The notes under the pieces: model-generated | What the model was told of the DNA's origin: nothing | What the model saw: only the letters and a program-made list of their open reading frames with translations | The model's database searches: none | Translations under genes and position numbers: made by a program | Assembly (NCBI GenBank): GCA_964568145.1 | Contig: CAZMOZ010000005.1 | Coordinates: forward strand, 124,001-188,000 | Length of the DNA stretch: 64,000 bases | Direction: 5' to 3' | From: DSVZ01 sp964568145 | GTDB taxonomy: Bacteria; Verrucomicrobiota; Verrucomicrobiia; Limisphaerales; J093 | Shown: positions 17,523 through 26,106 of the stretch, one piece after another | Numbering within the stretch: position 1 is the first letter of the stretch | Layout of the letters: each line of letters opens with the position of its first letter

Positions 17523-18590
17523 ATGAGCATGGAGCGGCTCAACCAATTGCTGGCGGACGCGCTGGACCGCGGCGCCTCGGACCTGCACCTCATTGCCGGC
17601 ACCCCGCCGGCGTTTCGCATCAATGGCGAAATCTTCCTCTGTGAAAGCCCGCCGCTCACCGCCACGGACCTGGATGCGCTGGCCGCGAGCGTGCTCACGC
17701 CCGGGCACCGCGCCGTCTTCGAGCAGGACTGGGAGTTGTGCGCGTCGCTGCCGTGTCCGCGCATCGGCCGGGTGCGGCTGACCGTGTACCGCCGCGCCGG
17801 GCATCCCGAGTTCAGCCTGCGCTTCGGCGGCGAGGACATCCCGTCCCGCGAAGAACTGGGCCTGCCGCCCAAGATTGACGAACTGGCGCGGCGTCCGGTG
17901 GGGCTGCTGCTGGTCACCGGCCCCGCCGGCTCGGGCAAAACCACCACGCTCAACTACTTGGTGGACCTCATCAACCGGGAGCGGCGGTGCAAGATCGTGA
18001 CCATCGAGGACCCGATCGAGTTTGTGCACCAGTCCCGGCGGGCCATTGTGGTGCAACAGGAGGTGCTGACCGACACCCATTCGTTCCCCCGCGCGCTCAT
18101 CCACGTGTTGCGCCAGGATCCCGACGTGATCGCCATCGGGGAAATTCGTGACCGCGAGGCCATCGCCACGGCGCTGACCGCCGCCGAGACGGGGCATCTG
18201 GTGCTGGCCACGCTGCATTCGCCCAGCGTGGTGCATGCCTTGGAGCGGATCATCGGCGTGTTTGAGGGCGCGGCCCAGAAGCAGATCATCCTGCAACTGG
18301 CCAGTTGCCTCCAGGGCATCATCTGCCAGGAACTGCTGCCCAGCGTGGACCGCGCGCGGCGCACGCTCGCCTGCGAACTGCTGGTGGCCACCAGCGCCGT
18401 GCGCAACGTCATCCGCGAAAACCAGCTTCACATGCTCGAAACCATCATCCAGACCGGCGGAAAAGACGGGATGGTTTTGTTCGACAACTGTCTGTATGAC
18501 CTGTACTGCAAGTGCCAGGTCAGCTACGACGTGGCGCTGAGCCGGGCGCGGCATCCCGAGCGCATCAGCAAGACCGGGAACGCCGTCTGA
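17523..18590 (+). CDS. pilT: type IV pilus retraction ATPase family protein
   Basis: A 355-residue secretion-superfamily ATPase. PilT-type retraction motors depolymerise pili at the inner membrane. The start MSMERLNQLLADALDRGASDLHLIAG is the family N-terminus, with the conserved SDLHL. Walker A is GPAGSGKTTTLN at about residues 133-144. It is followed by IVTIEDPIEFVH (Asp box), the histidine-box region LIHVLRQDPDVIAIGEIRD (Walker B) and TALTAAETGHLVLATLHSPS. The usual PilT AIRNLIRE-type segment is present as SAVRNVIRENQLHMLETIIQ. The longer open frame upstream belongs to the TPR gene. Flanking TPR genes are unusual; no pilB, pilC or pilin is nearby. Confidence 0.94.
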   Translation: MSMERLNQLLADALDRGASDLHLIAGTPPAFRINGEIFLCESPPLTATDLDALAASVLTPGHRAVFEQDWELCASLPCPRIGRVRLTVYRRAGHPEFSLRFGGEDIPSREELGLPPKIDELARRPVGLLLVTGPAGSGKTTTLNYLVDLINRERRCKIVTIEDPIEFVHQSRRAIVVQQEVLTDTHSFPRALIHVLRQDPDVIAIGEIRDREAIATALTAAETGHLVLATLHSPSVVHALERIIGVFEGAAQKQIILQLASCLQGIICQELLPSVDRARRTLACELLVATSAVRNVIRENQLHMLETIIQTGGKDGMVLFDNCLYDLYCKCQVSYDVALSRARHPERISKTGNAV

Positions 18591-18631
18591 CCCGGCCGGT
18601 GCCGGCGCGCCAGGCCCGGCGGCGGTGGCGC

Positions 18632-19855
18632 ATGGCCAACTTCCTCAAAACCTTGCTGTTGCTGGCGGCGTGGCTGGGCTTCCTGGCCGCCGTGGCCTGG
18701 GTGATCCGCCGCGTCTGGCAGCGCAGTGACGACCGCCCCGCGCTGCTGGTCCGGTGGGGGCTCACCCTGGCGGACCTGGCCTTCATCGTGTTCGTCGTGG
18801 CACCGCTGTTCAACGAATTCGGTTACGTGGCCGCCTTCGCCGGGGTGCCGCTGGCCGCCTTTGCGGGGCTGGTCATGGCGTTGATCTGGGTGCCCAGCAT
18901 GGTGGACGCGGTGGGGCGCCGGCTCGGGACGCTGTATGACGGCGGCAGCACCGCGCCGGATCCGGAACCGTTCTTCTCGATCGCGGAGGCGCGCCGCAAG
19001 CAGGGTCGGTACGAGGAGGCGCTGGCGGCGGTGCGCGAGCAACTGGCCCGGTTCCCCGACCACTTCCGCGGCCAGATGCTGCTGGCCGAAATCCAGGCCG
19101 AGAACCTGCGCGACCTGCCCGCCGCCACGGCCACCATCGAGGCCTGCGTGAGCCAGCCCGGGCACGCGCCGAAGAACGTCACCTTCGCGCTGCTGCGGCT
19201 GGCCGAATGGCACCTCAAGCTCACCGGCGACCGCGCGGCGGCCCAGGCCGCGCTGGAACGCATCGAGCAGTTGCTGCCCGGCACGCCGGAAGCCCACCTC
19301 GCGCGACAGCGGCTGGCGCATCTGACGCCGGAAACCATGCTCCAGGAAGCCCGCGAACGTCCCCGGCTCGAGGTGCCCCACGCGGTCGAACGGCTGGGCT
19401 TGCTGGGCGAAACGCCGAAGATCGTGCCGCGGGGCAGCGATCCGCACGAGCGGGTGGAGCGGCTGGTCGCGCAGCTTGACCAGTTCCCGGAGGACAACCA
19501 GACCCGCGAGGAGCTGGCGCTGCTGTACCGCGAGGAGTTTCAGCGACCGGACCTTGCGGCTGAGCAACTGGAGCAGCTCATCGCCCAGCCCCAGGCCCCG
19601 CCGGCCCAGATCGTGCGCTGGCTGAACCTGCTGGCGGATGTCCACCTCGACGGGGCGGGGGACTTCGAGGCGGCGCGGAGCGCGCTCCAGCGGGTGGTGG
19701 ACCTGGACCCGGACAGCCCGGCGGCGGCGCAGGCCCGGCGCCGGCTGGCGTTGCTGCCGCGGCAGATGGCGGCAAAAAAACAGAGCCAAGTCCTCAAACT
19801 TGGCTCCGCTGATCCCTGGATGGGTCTGAAAGGCGGCCCGCCTCAGCGGGCCTGA
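18632..19855 (+). CDS. membrane-anchored TPR protein
   Basis: About 407 residues. Three hydrophobic segments lie at the N-terminus: FLKTLLLLAAWLGFLAAVAWVI, LTLADLAFIVFVVAPLF and VAAFAGVPLAAFAGLVMALIW. Then come helical repeats (FSIAEARRKQGRYEEALAAVREQLARFPDHF, RLAEWHLKLTGDRAAAQAAL, ELALLYREEFQRPDLAAEQLEQL, LLADVHLDGAGDFEAARSALQRVV) up to the C-terminus. It follows pilT by about 40 bases and is probably in the same operon. The end of the coding region contains two hairpins, one at about 19793-19816 (GAGCCAAG..CTTGGCTC) and one at 19835-19852. No specific function is recognised. Confidence 0.85.
   Translation: MANFLKTLLLLAAWLGFLAAVAWVIRRVWQRSDDRPALLVRWGLTLADLAFIVFVVAPLFNEFGYVAAFAGVPLAAFAGLVMALIWVPSMVDAVGRRLGTLYDGGSTAPDPEPFFSIAEARRKQGRYEEALAAVREQLARFPDHFRGQMLLAEIQAENLRDLPAATATIEACVSQPGHAPKNVTFALLRLAEWHLKLTGDRAAAQAALERIEQLLPGTPEAHLARQRLAHLTPETMLQEARERPRLEVPHAVERLGLLGETPKIVPRGSDPHERVERLVAQLDQFPEDNQTREELALLYREEFQRPDLAAEQLEQLIAQPQAPPAQIVRWLNLLADVHLDGAGDFEAARSALQRVVDLDPDSPAAAQARRRLALLPRQMAAKKQSQVLKLGSADPWMGLKGGPPQRA
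19835..19852. terminator. bidirectional hairpin between convergent genes
   Basis: A perfect stem GGCCCGC/GCGGGCC with a four-base loop spans the overlapping 3' ends of the genes on both strands. No long U-tract follows on either side, so it may be a pausing or RNA-protecting hairpin and not a strong intrinsic terminator. Confidence 0.5.
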
Positions 19856-20229
19856 AGCTCGAGCGCGATCCGCTTGTCCACCTCGCTGGCGAGGTCCACG
19901 TTGCCGGCCATCGAACTGCGGCGGGACTGGACCATCACCTGGCTGATGCCGGGTTCGATCTCCGTGACCTTCACCCAGACGGTGTTGTTGTCCACCTTCG
20001 CCTCGAGGGTGCTGGCGATGGTGTTCTCGCTGGTCAGCGTGCCCATGACCGCGAGCACCTGTTTCGCCACGGCGAACACCTCGGCGGGTTTGCGCTCGTA
20101 GCGGCTCTCAATCCGGTCTTTCCGCCACGGCATGCCGGCCTTCTTGCGGCCCTCGACGGTCGAGTAGCAGCCGAGGGTGAGCGCGGCGACGCAAACCGCG
20201 AATAACAAGGCGATGAAGTTGCGTTTCAT
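19843..20229 (-). CDS. DUF3568-like lipoprotein
   Basis: A 128-residue predicted lipoprotein. The leader MKRNFIALLFAVCVAALTLGC has a lipobox LTLGC with Cys21. The mature part starts YSTVEGRKKAGMPWRKDRIESRYERKP and then has an alternating alpha/beta pattern (VFAVAKQVLAVMGTLTSEN, TIASTLEAKVDNNTVWVKV, GISQVMVQSRR). This matches the DUF3568/small-periplasmic lipoprotein type seen in verrucomicrobial genomes. The open frame extends to 20613, but the lipoprotein leader fixes the start. Its 3' end overlaps the plus-strand TPR gene by 13 bases. Confidence 0.82.
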   Translation of the reverse strand: MKRNFIALLFAVCVAALTLGCYSTVEGRKKAGMPWRKDRIESRYERKPAEVFAVAKQVLAVMGTLTSENTIASTLEAKVDNNTVWVKVTEIEPGISQVMVQSRRSSMAGNVDLASEVDKRIALELQAR

Positions 20230-20339
20230 TCGCGGGATGCAACCACAGCCGCCGGGACCGTCAAGCTTGAACACGGCGCCGAACGGCTTGGGCGCGTCCT
20301 GGCTGGCTGACGGTCTGGTCTTGAAACGGTGGAACGGGA

Positions 20340-20682
20340 CTGGGAGTGAATGCGGGATGCCGGATGCCGGATGCGGGGAGCGAGGAATGAGCATTGAGGA
20401 TCGAGAATGCTCCTTTTCGCTTCGCACTTCGGACTTCAGTTTTGGCGGCCATCGGCCGCGCCGGTGGGGCGAGACTCTGTCGAGCCCGGCAATTGGGGGA
20501 GGCGGATGTCCATGTCCGCAGCCCCACCGCGCAGGAGCGCGATTTTCCCGAGGCAAGGAATCTCCACCGGGCTGGCAGGGCGCTGCTGCGCCGGCGCCGA
20601 TCGAGAACGACACCTTCGCTGATCCGCCGGGCAGGATGCCCGGCTCACCGGCAGGCTGGAAGCCCGCCGCTACCGTTGTGCT
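20340..20682. repeat. intergenic repeat tract (families D and E)
   Basis: The gap from 20230 to 20682 has no gene. It holds heptamer-like runs (GGGATGC, CGGATGC) at 20345-20370, a CTTCGCACTTCGGACTTCAG run near 20420, a copy of the GAGACTCTGTCGAGCCC motif at 20473, and a GCCGGGCAGGATGCCCGGC hairpin near 20628. That hairpin is related to the one at 49869. Confidence 0.68.
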
Positions 20683-21240
20683 TCAAGTCGCGCCGCAGAG
20701 GTGGCGGATCCAGACTTCGAACTCCAGCCGTTGCAGTTCGCGGGCAAGTTGGTGATGGGCATCACTAGCGGGTCGGCCGGCGCATTCTTCGCACAAGTCC
20801 ACGAAGGCCAGGCAATCCCAGCGCCCGCCGGCTAGCAACCGTCCGGCCAGCCCGGTCTCCCCGCGCTCGCGAAGCCAGTCATCAACGGCGGCGGCCAGCG
20901 GCGTCAGCACGGCATGCCGGGCGGCCCGGCGAAACCAGTACTTCGCGTTGCTGTAATCCGGTTCGCGCCGGTGCATGAGGCCGTGCAGGTAACTGCCGTC
21001 GGCATCCGAAATTTGCTGCGCGATGGCGTGGGCGGCGGCGAGGTGGTCGTGCCAGAGCAGCACGGTGCCTAGCAGGAGATCAGCCTGGCGCGGGGGCAGC
21101 GGGAGTTCGCCAGCCAGGGCCGCCAGCCGCTGGCGCAAGGCGGGCTCGTCGGTGATGTCCGGCCGGGGCCCCGGCCCAAGGTCGGGCGGCGTGGGCGTCT
21201 GGCAGAGCTTCCAGACGCGCTCAAAGAGAACCGCAGACAC
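20683..21240 (-). CDS. conserved protein of unknown function
   Basis: A 185-residue soluble protein with no signal peptide. Features are a helical LRQRLAALAGELPLPPRQADLLLGTVLLWHDHLAAAHAIAQQI segment, then SYLHGLMHRREPDYSNAKYWFRRAARHAV, a phrase I recall from uncharacterised bacterial proteins. A cysteine-bearing FVDLCEECAG near residue 150 could bind a metal. It ends 18 bases before the SMP-30 gene starts on the same strand reading order, so they may share a transcript. Function unknown. Confidence 0.72.
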   Translation of the reverse strand: MSAVLFERVWKLCQTPTPPDLGPGPRPDITDEPALRQRLAALAGELPLPPRQADLLLGTVLLWHDHLAAAHAIAQQISDADGSYLHGLMHRREPDYSNAKYWFRRAARHAVLTPLAAAVDDWLRERGETGLAGRLLAGGRWDCLAFVDLCEECAGRPASDAHHQLARELQRLEFEVWIRHLCGAT

Positions 21241-21258
21241 GGTTGCGGGCGGCCCGGG

Positions 21259-22329
21259 TTACTTCTTGCGCCACTCGCCCTGGCCGCGGGTGAGCGTCTG
21301 AATCCGGCACAGGTACATGTCGGCGGTCATGTACAGCATCGAGCCGTCCGCGTTGCCGAACGCGCAGTTCGCGGTGGCCTCGCCGGTGTTGATGATGCCC
21401 AACAGCTTCCCGGTGGGCGACAGCACCAGCACGCCGCCGGGACCGGTGGCAAACACGTTGCCCTGGTAATCCACCTTCAACCCGTCCGGCAGTCCTTTGC
21501 GACCGGACATCAGCGGCCTGGCGTCGAAGAACACCACGCCGTGATCCAGCGTGCCGTCGTCCCGCACCGGGTAGGACATGATGACCGGGTTTTGCGGGTC
21601 GGACACGGCCACGTACAGGATTTTGCCCTGGGGCGAGAGCGCCACGCCGTTGGGGAAGGTCAGTTCCTTGGTCAGGCACACCACCTCGCCGCCGGGGCGG
21701 AGCAGGTACACGCCGCTGAAAAGCAACTCCTGGCCGAGCAGGCGGTTGGGGTTGTCCGGGTCGCGCGGCAGGCCGTAAGGCGGGTCGGTGAAGTACAGGT
21801 CGCCGTGGGCGGCGTACACGAGGTCGTTCGGGCTGTTGAAGCGGCGGTGCTGGTAATACTCGGCGAGCGTGTGGAAACGCCCGCCTTCCAGCCGGGCCAC
21901 CCGCCGGTCGCCATGCTGGCAAAGCACCAGCCGGCCCCGCGCGTCAAAGGTCAGGCCGTTGGAGCCCTGCTCGCGGTCCACGCCCCCCCGCGCCCGCGGT
22001 CCGGTGAAACCGCTCGGGTACAGGTAATCGCGGGTGCCCACGCCTTCGCGCCATTGGAACACCACGTTGCGGGGCACGTCGGAAAACAGCAGCGTGCCGG
22101 TCTTCTTGTCCCACACCGGTCCTTCCGACCACTCGAATCCGCCGGCCAGCTTTTCGATCTGAGCGCCCGGCGCGATCAGCCGATCCATTTCCGGCGCCAG
22201 GCGTTCGATGGTGCCCATGGTGGGATACTGCTTGGGCTGGGCGGCGGGTTCCGCGGACAAGCTGTCCGGTGCTGCCAACCCGGCGGCGCAGGCGAACGCA
22301 AAAGCGGCTTTCAACGTGTTGGTATTCAT
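21259..22329 (-). CDS. secreted SMP-30/gluconolactonase-like beta-propeller protein
   Basis: A 356-residue exported lactonase-fold protein. The signal peptide is MNTNTLKAAFAFACAAGLAA. Propeller landmarks are LAGGFEWSEGPVWDKKTGTLLFSDV (metal-binding Glu), GSNGLTFDARGRLVLCQHGDRRV, NSPNDLVYAAHGDLYFTDPPYGL (metal-binding Asn and Asp), LTFPNGVALSPQGKILYVAVSD and GLPDGLKVDYQGNVFATGPGGVLV. The family hydrolyses sugar or other lactones with a bound divalent metal in the periplasm. The substrate cannot be predicted. Confidence 0.93.
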   Translation of the reverse strand: MNTNTLKAAFAFACAAGLAAPDSLSAEPAAQPKQYPTMGTIERLAPEMDRLIAPGAQIEKLAGGFEWSEGPVWDKKTGTLLFSDVPRNVVFQWREGVGTRDYLYPSGFTGPRARGGVDREQGSNGLTFDARGRLVLCQHGDRRVARLEGGRFHTLAEYYQHRRFNSPNDLVYAAHGDLYFTDPPYGLPRDPDNPNRLLGQELLFSGVYLLRPGGEVVCLTKELTFPNGVALSPQGKILYVAVSDPQNPVIMSYPVRDDGTLDHGVVFFDARPLMSGRKGLPDGLKVDYQGNVFATGPGGVLVLSPTGKLLGIINTGEATANCAFGNADGSMLYMTADMYLCRIQTLTRGQGEWRKK

Positions 22330-22419
22330 GGCGCGGACGTGGCGGCGAGCATCAAATGCGCGTTTGGGAGGGTCAAGGCAAAAGCCCGGATTGCAGCGCG
22401 GCGGCGGCGAGACGGGGAG

Positions 22420-22575
22420 TGGATGCCAGATGCCGGATCGGGGTGCGAGGCCCGAGGTGCCCGGATTTCGGAATTCGGATTTCGCGGCCGCAGGCCGCGC
22501 CGGTGGGGCGAGATTCCGTCGAGCCCTGACCTGCCCGGACTACGGTCGTTGGTCTGCGGCTCGCGGGCGGCCAGT
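22420..22575. repeat. intergenic repeat tract, family D
   Basis: Contains GGATGCC-type heptamers at about 22422-22440, a CGGATTTCGGAATTCGGATTTCG run, and a copy of GCGAGATTCCGTCGAGCCC after a GCGGCCGCAGGCCGCGCC palindrome. The same arrangement in reverse orientation is at 29215-29300 and 50284-50360. Confidence 0.75.
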
Positions 22576-23679
22576 TTACCAAAGCTCCACCGGCCCGCGC
22601 GGCACGGCCAGTTCGCGGGGTTCGGCCGCCAGCCCGCCGCCCAGCCCGGTCGCCAACGGCGGCGGTTGGTAGCGCGGCAGCAGTTCGCCGCGCTCGTCCA
22701 GGAATTGCGTCCGCCAGCGCCGGTACCCGGCCAGGATTTCCTCGAACTCCGCCCGGCTGGAAAGCAGCGTCACCCGGCGCTTGAACTCCACCGCCGGGCC
22801 AAACCGCCGGGCGTACCATGGCGCCACCTTGCGAAACTGCCGGCAGCCGTGTTCCTCGCCGAACACCTCGACCATCAGGTCCAGATGCCGGCGCATCAGC
22901 CGCACGCGCTCCTCGAAGCCTGGCTCGGACAGCAGTTCGCCGGTCGCCAGGTAATGCCGTGTCTGCGTGAAAATCCACGGATTGTAAAAAGCCCCCCGGC
23001 CGATGCTCACGCCGGCGCAACCCGTCTCCTCCAGCATCTGTTTCGCCGCCTGCGGCGTGGTCACGTCGCCGTTGCCGATGACCGGGATGCGCCGCGCGGC
23101 TTCGACGACCGCGCGAATGCCGGCCAGGTTCACCCGTCCGTTGAACCCCTGCGCGCGGGTGCGTCCATGCACAAAGACTGCGGCCACGCCGGCGTCCTCC
23201 AGCGCGCGCGCCAGTTCGGGCGCGGTGAGGTTCTGGTCGTCCCAGCCCAGACGCATCTTGGCCGTCACGGGAATGCGCACCGCGCTCACCATGCCCGCGA
23301 CCAGCCGGGCGGTGCGGTCCAGAGCGGTCAACATGGCCGAGCCGCCGCCCACGCGGCAGACCTTGCGCACCGGGCAGCCCATGTTGATGTCCACCACCGC
23401 CACGCCCCGCGATTCAAGCAGCAGCGCGGCGTCGCGCATTTCCTCGGGCACCGCCCCGAACAACTGGACGGCCAGGGGCTGGTCGGCGGGGCGGGTTTCG
23501 ACGAGTTTCAGCGCGTTGCGATTGCGCTCGAGGAGGGAGCGGGCGTTGACGAGGTCGGTGGTCGCCAGGCCGAGCCCGCCCAGTTCGCGGATGACCAGCC
23601 GCATGGGCAGGTTGGTGTAACCCGCCAGCGGCGAGAGGAACAGGTTGGACCGCAGTGTCAGCGAACCGAGCCGGAACAT
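22576..23679 (-). CDS. dus: tRNA-dihydrouridine synthase
   Basis: A flavoenzyme that reduces specific uridines in tRNA D-loops. About 367 residues from ATG 23679. Landmarks are LFLSPLAGYTNLPMRLVIRELG, PLAVQLFGAVPEEMRDAA, VVDINMGCPVRKVCRVGGGSAML (region of the catalytic cysteine), VTAKMRLGWDD, VFVHGRTRAQGFNGRVNL, IPVIGNGDVTTPQAA and GVSIGRGAFYNPWIF. The organisation fits the DusB-like group. An alternative start at 23715 adds 12 residues. The last 25 residues are proline- and glycine-rich and not family-like. Confidence 0.94.
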   Translation of the reverse strand: MFRLGSLTLRSNLFLSPLAGYTNLPMRLVIRELGGLGLATTDLVNARSLLERNRNALKLVETRPADQPLAVQLFGAVPEEMRDAALLLESRGVAVVDINMGCPVRKVCRVGGGSAMLTALDRTARLVAGMVSAVRIPVTAKMRLGWDDQNLTAPELARALEDAGVAAVFVHGRTRAQGFNGRVNLAGIRAVVEAARRIPVIGNGDVTTPQAAKQMLEETGCAGVSIGRGAFYNPWIFTQTRHYLATGELLSEPGFEERVRLMRRHLDLMVEVFGEEHGCRQFRKVAPWYARRFGPAVEFKRRVTLLSSRAEFEEILAGYRRWRTQFLDERGELLPRYQPPPLATGLGGGLAAEPRELAVPRGPVELW

Positions 23680-23728
23680 CGCGTTCAAGTATAGCGGCGG
23701 CGCGGCGCGGGCCAAGGCCGGGGTGGCA

Positions 23729-23885
23729 GCCGGCTTCCAGCCCGGTGGAGACGGTGAGAAAGCCCAAACTCAGAAACTCCGAAAGGGGGGTGGTGGGCAG
23801 TGGGCGGGGATTCGGCATCGGGTAGCCGGCCCCTGGCTCAGGGGCCGGAACCGTCGCCCCTTGGCGAGGGGCGACCCACCGACGT
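23729..23885. repeat. family C repeat, reverse orientation
   Basis: It is the reverse complement of the 16458-16609 unit: a GAAACTCCGAAAGGGGG phrase, then the hairpins GGCCCCTGGCTCAGGGGCC and GTCGCCCCTTGGCGAGGGGC. It sits just downstream of the ABC ATPase gene, where the transporter permease would be expected. Confidence 0.75.
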
Positions 23886-23909
23886 CCGAAGCCGCCGGTC
23901 TCTCGCGCG

Positions 23910-24608
23910 CTATTTTGGCACCTCGGGCACGATCTGGCCTTTGTACAGGTACACGACGCGTGAGGCGCGGGCCGAGGCGTGCGGGTCGTGCGTGACCATG
24001 ATGATCGTCTTGCCGTGGTCGCGGCTCAGGCTTTGCAGTAGATCGAGGATTTCGTCGCCGGCCTTGCGGTCCAGGTCGCCGGTCGGTTCGTCGCACAGCA
24101 GCAGGGTCGGGTCCGTGACCAGCGCGCGCGCGATGCCCACGCGTTGCTGTTCGCCGCCGGAAAGCTGCCGCGGGTAATGCTTCATGCGATGGCCCAGGCC
24201 GACCACCTCGAGCGCGAGGCGGACATGCCGGCGGCGTTGGGCGGCGCTCAGATGGGTGAGCAGCAAGGGCAGCTCGACGTTTCGCTCGGCGGTGAGCGCG
24301 GGCAGCAGGTTGTAAAGCTGGAAGACGAAACCGACGTGCCGCGCGCGCCAGGCCGCCAGCGGTCGTTCGCCCAACTGGTCAATCCGCCGGCGGTCCACTG
24401 TGATCGCGCCCGCGGTGGGGCGGTCGAGGCCGCCCACCAGGTTTAGCAAGGTGCTCTTGCCGGAGCCCGAGGGCCCCATCAACGCCAGGAACTCGCCGCG
24501 GCGCACCTCCAGGTCTATGCCCGCCAGCACATGCACGTTCTCGGCGCCGCGCCGGTAGTACTTCTCCACGCCGCTCACGCGAACCAAGACCGAGTTGGAC
24601 GATTCCAT
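23910..24608 (-). CDS. ABC transporter ATP-binding protein, MacB/LolD type
   Basis: A 232-residue ATPase of the lipoprotein-release/macrolide-efflux group. Walker A is MGPSGSGKSTLLNLVGGLDRP, the Q-loop FVFQLYNLLPALTAERNVELPLLL, the signature LSGGEQQRVGIARAL, Walker B LLLCDEPTGDLD and the switch histidine VTHDPHAS. It starts 7 bases after the adaptor gene stops, so the two form an operon. The matching FtsX-like permease, normally the next gene, is absent here. Confidence 0.93.
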   Translation of the reverse strand: MESSNSVLVRVSGVEKYYRRGAENVHVLAGIDLEVRRGEFLALMGPSGSGKSTLLNLVGGLDRPTAGAITVDRRRIDQLGERPLAAWRARHVGFVFQLYNLLPALTAERNVELPLLLTHLSAAQRRRHVRLALEVVGLGHRMKHYPRQLSGGEQQRVGIARALVTDPTLLLCDEPTGDLDRKAGDEILDLLQSLSRDHGKTIIMVTHDPHASARASRVVYLYKGQIVPEVPK

Positions 24609-24614
24609 GGCCAG

Positions 24615-25823
24615 TCACGGCTGAAGCTCGCGGACTCGCGCGCCGTCGCGCAACCGGGCCGGCGCCTCCACGACCACGCGCTCACCCGCGGCGAGGCCCC
24701 TGGTCACGGTCACCTCGTCGCCTGTGGCGGGCTCGGTGGTCACGGTCTTGCGCGTGGCACGGCCGTTTTGCACCACCCAGACGGTGTCGCGGCCGTTCTC
24801 GGTGCGCACGGCCAGCCTGGGCACCAGCACGCCGGCGTCCGCGTCCGCGCCGCCTTCACCGCGGAAGGCGACGCGCACCGCCATTTCCGGCAGGATGCGC
24901 GGGTCGAGCTGGTCGAAGCCGATCCGCACTTTGACCGTGGACTTCTGCCGGTCGGCTGTGGGGATGATGGCGATGACCTTGCAGGGGATCTTCCAATCCG
25001 AGTAGGCGTCCAAAGTTGCCTCCACGGCCTGGCCGGGCGTGACGCGGTTGATGTAGCTTTCGCCGACGTCCACCTCGATTTCGAGCGAGGTCATGTCCAC
25101 CAGCGTGCAGATGCCGGTGCGGGTGAAGCCGCCGCCGGCGGAGATCGGCGAAATCATCTCGCCGGGCTGGGCGCTCTTGATGGTGACGATGCCGGCGAAG
25201 GGCGCGCGAATGACCGTGTCCGCCAATTCCTGCCGGCGCATGTCCACTTCGCGCTCGGCCACCTGGATGTCGGCGGCCTGGCGCGCCAGCCGGGCTTCGA
25301 GGGACTGCACCCCGGCCTGCGCGCGGTCGAGGTCGGCCTCGGTGGCAATACGGGTGGCGACCAAGGCCTCAATGCGGCGGAGTTCACGCCGGGCTTCCTC
25401 GAGGCGGACCTGGGTTTCGGCGAGGCCGCTTTGCGCCGCGGCGAGCACGGCTTCCGCGTGGGCGAGCGCGGTGCGGACGTTGGAGTCGTCGAGGCGCGCG
25501 AGCACCTGGCCCTCCTCGACCCGCTGACCTTCCTCGACGAAGACCTCCATTACCTTGCCGGTGATCTTGGATGACACCGTGGCTTCACGCCGGGCCGTGA
25601 CGTAGCCCGAGGCGTTCAGAATCGTGCGCGGACCGGACACGGCAGCGGTCCGCGCCTGCACGGTGCGCGCCGGAACCGGCCGTTGTAGAAACCACCAGCC
25701 GGCCAGACCTGCCGCCCCGAGCAGCACCAGCCAGAACAGCCGGCGCCCGATCCGCCGCCGCGGTTCAAAGTCCTGTTCGCGCTCGATGCGCAGGCCCTCG
25801 AGGGCGGTCTTGGCGTCGTTCAT
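24615..25823 (-). CDS. periplasmic adaptor (HlyD/MacA family) of an efflux transporter
   Basis: About 402 residues. A cytoplasmic leader is followed by one membrane anchor (LFWLVLLGAAGLAGWWFL, residues 30-47). The lipoyl/barrel-sandwich halves are ILNASGYVTARREATVSSKITGKVMEVFVEEGQRVEEGQVLARLDD and TVIRAPFAGIVTIKSAQPGEMI, flanking a coiled-coil hairpin of about 90 residues rich in Ala, Glu and Arg. Then come beta-barrel and membrane-proximal domains (LEIEVDVGESYINRVTPGQ, VWVVQNGRATRKTVTTEP). Start chosen at the MNDAK methionine; three residues more are possible. It works with the adjacent ATPase to move a substrate across the envelope. Confidence 0.93.
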   Translation of the reverse strand: MNDAKTALEGLRIEREQDFEPRRRIGRRLFWLVLLGAAGLAGWWFLQRPVPARTVQARTAAVSGPRTILNASGYVTARREATVSSKITGKVMEVFVEEGQRVEEGQVLARLDDSNVRTALAHAEAVLAAAQSGLAETQVRLEEARRELRRIEALVATRIATEADLDRAQAGVQSLEARLARQAADIQVAEREVDMRRQELADTVIRAPFAGIVTIKSAQPGEMISPISAGGGFTRTGICTLVDMTSLEIEVDVGESYINRVTPGQAVEATLDAYSDWKIPCKVIAIIPTADRQKSTVKVRIGFDQLDPRILPEMAVRVAFRGEGGADADAGVLVPRLAVRTENGRDTVWVVQNGRATRKTVTTEPATGDEVTVTRGLAAGERVVVEAPARLRDGARVRELQP

Positions 25824-25887
25824 GGCGTGCAAGTGCTAGCCGTGGGCCGGGGCGGCGTCAAGGCGGGCGGCGGCGCGCGTCTGTCCT

Positions 25888-26100
25888 GGGCGCATCTCAT
25901 TTCGTGCCGGCAGTGAGCGGGCCGCAGTGGCCCAGGCGACCTCGCCTGAGGCCGTGCCGCGGACGATCCGCTTGCGGGGCCGCAGTCTGCCGATCGCAGC
26001 TCTGATTCCGAAAACCGAAATTGAGCCAGATGGGAATCCGGCGCTACGAGCAACTTCGGTTTTCGGGCTGAAAGGTCAGGGCTCGACGGGGTTTCGCCCC
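25888..26100. repeat. repeat cluster: family B end, family A copy 2, family D motif
   Basis: It begins with GGGCGCATCTCATTTC (the family B terminus), continues through a GCCCAGGCGACCTCGCCTG phrase shared with 29140 and 61900, and contains family A hairpin arms at 26007-26068. It ends with a diverged GGGCTCGACGGGGTTTCG copy. No gene is visible between the adaptor and permease genes (25824-26106). Confidence 0.7.
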
Positions 26101-26106
26101 ACCCCG

